In this document: positions 61,745 to 64,000 of the stretch, piece by piece
How positions within the stretch are numbered: position 1 is the first letter of the stretch
Layout: the number at the start of each line of letters is the position of its first letter
NCBI GenBank assembly: GCA_021775835.1
Contig: JAJFHC010000125.1
Coordinates: 35,936 to 99,935, forward strand
Origin: Hyphomicrobiales bacterium
Lineage (GTDB): Bacteria; Pseudomonadota; Alphaproteobacteria; Rhizobiales; JAJFHC01
Direction: 5' to 3'
Length of the DNA stretch: 64,000 nucleotides
Notes under the pieces: generated by a model
What the model saw: only the letters and a program-made list of their open reading frames with translations
The model's database searches: none
What the model was told of the DNA's origin: nothing
Translations under genes and position numbers: made by a program

Positions 61745-61879
61745 ATGTCCAAAGGCAACAACAAACGCGGCAATAAAGAAGCCAAAAAACCAAAGAAAGA
61801 GAAACCGAAAGTCTCCGCCACCGCTAACTCGAATGCCGGAAAGGCGCCAGTCGTCGTCGCCGGCAAAAAAATCAAATAG
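61745..61879 (+). CDS. Small lysine-rich protein (44 residues)
   Basis: GAGGAAAACCA precedes ATG 61745. The product starts MSKGNNKRGNKEAKKPKKEK and ends VVVAGKKIK; 15 of 44 residues are Lys or Arg. I recall such short basic proteins as conserved in alphaproteobacteria, which together with the good ribosome site supports a real gene. The function is unknown; nucleic-acid or ribosome binding would fit the charge. Confidence 0.65.
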   Translation: MSKGNNKRGNKEAKKPKKEKPKVSATANSNAGKAPVVVAGKKIK

Positions 61880-61923
61880 GATAGATCGAGTGGGCCGGGC
61901 AAAATCTACTGACCAAAGCCCTG

Positions 61924-62676
61924 TCACTTGAGGAGCAATCCACCATCGACGACCAGATCGGTCCCGGTGATGTAGGATGCGCCGTCCGACAAGAGAAAGA
62001 CAGCAGCTGATGCCAATTCTCTTGGCGTACCGATGCGGCCTAACGGCACGAACTGGCTCACATCACTGACTTTCTCAGCTGTATCCCATCGCGCCTGCAA
62101 CGGTGTCAGCGTGAGGCCGGGATAGATCGCGTTCGAGCGGATATTTTCTGTTGCGAGTTGCATGGCGAGCGACCGTGACAATGCTCCGACTCCTGCCTTG
62201 GCGGTTGAATACGCATCCTGCGGCTTCGGATCGCCGCGCAGGCATTGCGTGGTCGAAAAATGCACCATCGAACCCCCGCCCGTTTTGCGCATGTGAGGAA
62301 CCGCTGCACGGGCTGTGTACACCATCGACTTGAGATTAATGTCGAACACACGGTCCCAGACCTCGAGATCAATGTCGAGTAGCGAGGCATCGTGATCGAA
62401 CCAGAGGACGCCCGCCACGTTTGCAAGATAGTCGATGCGTCCGAACCGCTCGGCTCCGGCTGTAATCGTTGCGTCAACGAAAGCATGGTCTGTCACGTCG
62501 CCTTGAGCGTAGAGACGGCGATCCGGAGTGCCACCGAGGTCATCAGGCTCAGGTTTCAAGTCGATCATGACGACCGCCCCACCGGCTTTCAAGATCATAT
62601 CAGCAATTTGTTGCCCCATGCCGCCACCGGCGCCGGTCACGATCGCAACACGGTTCGAAAAGTCAAATGTAATCAT
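61924..62676 (-). CDS. SDR-family oxidoreductase
   Basis: From ATG 62676 the product is 250 residues. VTGAGGGMGQQIADM for cofactor, ANVAGVL in the NNAG place, VHFSTTQCL and YSTAKAGVG with the Tyr/Lys pair are present. The start shares its A with the stop of the amidotransferase gene (TGATG), so translation is coupled. The substrate is unknown; PGLTLTPLQARW after the active site fits the classical subgroup. Confidence 0.86.
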   Translation of the reverse strand: MITFDFSNRVAIVTGAGGGMGQQIADMILKAGGAVVMIDLKPEPDDLGGTPDRRLYAQGDVTDHAFVDATITAGAERFGRIDYLANVAGVLWFDHDASLLDIDLEVWDRVFDINLKSMVYTARAAVPHMRKTGGGSMVHFSTTQCLRGDPKPQDAYSTAKAGVGALSRSLAMQLATENIRSNAIYPGLTLTPLQARWDTAEKVSDVSQFVPLGRIGTPRELASAAVFLLSDGASYITGTDLVVDGGLLLK

Positions 62677-63380
62677 CAGGCCCACGCATCCTTCAGGAAG
62701 AAGCGATCCAAAAAACCATAGAACCATTTCGCCATTTCGCCATCGTGTGCCAGCATCAGTTGGTCCTGCTCTGTGCGGGTTTGCGCGCCAGGTCGCTCAT
62801 ACTGCGCCTTGTGGTCAGACTGCCATCGCCGAAAACCTTCTATGGTCACTTCGGCATGGAACTGAAATCCGAAGACCTTCGATCCGTATCGAAACGTCCG
62901 ATTGGGAAAAACCCCACTACCAGCGAGGTGCGTTCCACCTTCAGGGATACCGAACGTATGGAAATGCGCCTGACACAAGGCCAGCGTTTCCGGCAGCACG
63001 TCATGCCCCTCATCTGTAGGCGTGACGTCGTAGTATCCGAACTCCGCAAGACCATGCTCCGCCGCCCCGGCAAATGCGCCGAGATGCCAAGCGATCTGCC
63101 GTGCGCCCTGACAGGTACCGAGCACCGGAATGTCGTTCGCGAGGCATTTACCAATCCATCGGTAGTCTTCCGCTAAAAACGGTTGCCGATCCGTCTCGTA
63201 GACGTTGAAAGGGCCGCCATGGATGACGGTTCCGGCGACACGGCCATCCGCCTCTCCGATACTCATGCCCGCGAAGGGCTTCAGAACTTGCGGTTCGAAA
63301 CCGTTGCGCAGCGCCCAAGTATATGCCCGATCATCCGGCGGTTCGTTGTCGTGTCGAATCATGACGATGCGTTTGGCCAT
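62676..63380 (-). CDS. Class I glutamine amidotransferase family protein
   Basis: From ATG 63380 (AGGGGGAGAT upstream) the product is 234 residues. VLGTCQGARQIAW holds the nucleophile Cys, FGFQFHAEVTIEGF the His/Glu of the triad, and HGGPFNVYETD is the oxyanion side. As a free-standing domain it resembles GuaA N-terminal and gamma-glutamyl-hydrolase-like PuuD relatives of unknown specificity. It is coupled to the SDR gene downstream. It may hydrolyse a gamma-glutamyl compound. Confidence 0.86.
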   Translation of the reverse strand: MAKRIVMIRHDNEPPDDRAYTWALRNGFEPQVLKPFAGMSIGEADGRVAGTVIHGGPFNVYETDRQPFLAEDYRWIGKCLANDIPVLGTCQGARQIAWHLGAFAGAAEHGLAEFGYYDVTPTDEGHDVLPETLALCQAHFHTFGIPEGGTHLAGSGVFPNRTFRYGSKVFGFQFHAEVTIEGFRRWQSDHKAQYERPGAQTRTEQDQLMLAHDGEMAKWFYGFLDRFFLKDAWA

Positions 63381-64000
63381 ATCTCCCCCTATCAACGGGA
63401 CCAAAACATCACACGTGTTGTGTGATATGAAAAGCCCTTTAACCATCCGAGGCGGAGCCAAGGCAGGCATCAACGGTTAACATGAAGTGTCCGCAGTGGG
63501 TCGATGCTGTTGAAAAACTCCAAAATTCTGAAGGGATAATTTCTCGGCAAAATTTGTTTTCTTCTTGAAACACATCCGTGTTCGCCGCGAGGCCCATTCA
63601 GAACCTCGTACAGCGACAGATTGGGATTTCGACTGTCCCCTCAGCTGAAATTTCGCAAAGCTCACCAGCGGTCCGGAATTTTTCCAACCAGTCCTCCAAA
63701 AAGAGTTTTTCAACAGTATCGGTCAAAACCGGCTGTCGGCGACCCTCACTCTGGACGGTGAAAAGGTGGGGTAGAACAGACGTTCGGGTCTCGAACTTCC
63801 GGATTCGGATGGTCAACAGACGTAGTTTCGCCAACCTCCACACGGGCATTATGTGCCAAAGGACTAAACCGCTTTCGCGGTATTTTTCTGCGGCGTTTGG
63901 CGATGACTGAGTATTAACGGGCAGGTCTGCCCTGTGTTGAGATTTGGGTGCTTAAAACCTCATCCAACACAGGGAGCAGACCCATGACGGATACATCCAT
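63381..64000. other. Right-end region, possible insertion-sequence remnant and start
   Basis: No convincing complete gene. On the minus strand EFFNSIDPLRTL-like sequence at 63485-63520 recalls the end of some transposases. At 63924-63939 and 63965-63982 GGTCTGC-CCTGTGTTG and CAACACAGGGAGCAGACC form an inverted repeat with a 2-base bulge. It ends at an ATG (63984) preceded by GGGAG whose first codons read MTDTS. That start resembles those of IS256-type transposases, but only 17 bases are in the window. Confidence 0.35.

Overview
The window (64 kb, moderately high GC) looks like chromosome of an alphaproteobacterium, probably Rhizobiales or a close relative. The evidence is a RpoE-ChrR sigma/anti-sigma pair with a neighbouring fasciclin gene, a glxBCD-like glutamate-synthase cluster, many ABC (Liv) and TRAP uptake systems with FCD-type GntR regulators, numerous SDR and FAD oxidases, and a short lysine-rich protein of a type I recall from this class. 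No species can be named from the sequence alone. I saw no rRNA, tRNA or CRISPR array.

1-11.9 kb is one regulon. A glutamine-synthetase-family ligase (cut by the window edge), a sarcosine-oxidase-like flavoenzyme with its covalent-FAD cysteine, an SDR, the three-gene glxBCD/mgsABC-type N-methylglutamate-synthase-like set, a complete Liv-type ABC importer (livJHMGF order), a RidA protein and a GntR/FCD regulator share four copies of a near-perfect palindrome, TGTATACTGTATACA. I infer uptake and oxidation of an N-methylated or otherwise secondary amine or amino acid, with nitrogen passed through gamma-glutamyl chemistry.

12-28.2 kb is mixed. It holds a MerR-like regulator with repeated operator-like palindromes, a TupA-like ATP-grasp protein, a membrane-anchored TIR protein with eleven 48-residue TPR-like repeats, a dienelactone hydrolase next to an NMT1-type binding protein that lacks a signal peptide, and the rpoE-chrR stress locus with fasciclin, MipA and DUF2177 genes. 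A matching promoter (TGATCT-N16-CGTA) lies before both rpoE and the DUF2177 gene. A small catabolic cluster follows (polysaccharide deacetylase, SnoaL-like protein, SDR). A second TIR protein ends this part; it has one membrane segment and sixteen WD40 repeats.

28.2-51.4 kb is catabolic and transport accessory DNA: enoyl-CoA hydratase/CaiB pair, gamma-glutamylputrescine-oxidase-like enzyme, a TRAP transporter with its GntR regulator and paired operators, an enolase-superfamily dehydratase/racemase, MFS exporter, GNAT, bicupin, and a TetR-controlled trimethylamine-dehydrogenase-like flavoprotein. It continues with a broken metallo-beta-lactamase gene, an ABC-F ATPase, a MOSC protein, an ABC-2 exporter and a CocE-type hydrolase.

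51.4-55.9 kb is a compact mobilizable element of four co-oriented genes: a small ORF, mobC, a fused relaxase-helicase and a tyrosine recombinase. It carries no obvious cargo.

55.9-64 kb holds an EEP-family nuclease/phosphatase, a HAD-IIA phosphatase, and a tight three-gene set (PhnW-like class V aminotransferase, CDP-alcohol phosphotransferase, nucleotidyltransferase) that suggests activation and transfer of an aminoalkylphosphonate or phosphate-alcohol head group. After these come a 44-residue basic protein, a coupled SDR/glutamine-amidotransferase pair, and a right edge that resembles the start of an insertion sequence.
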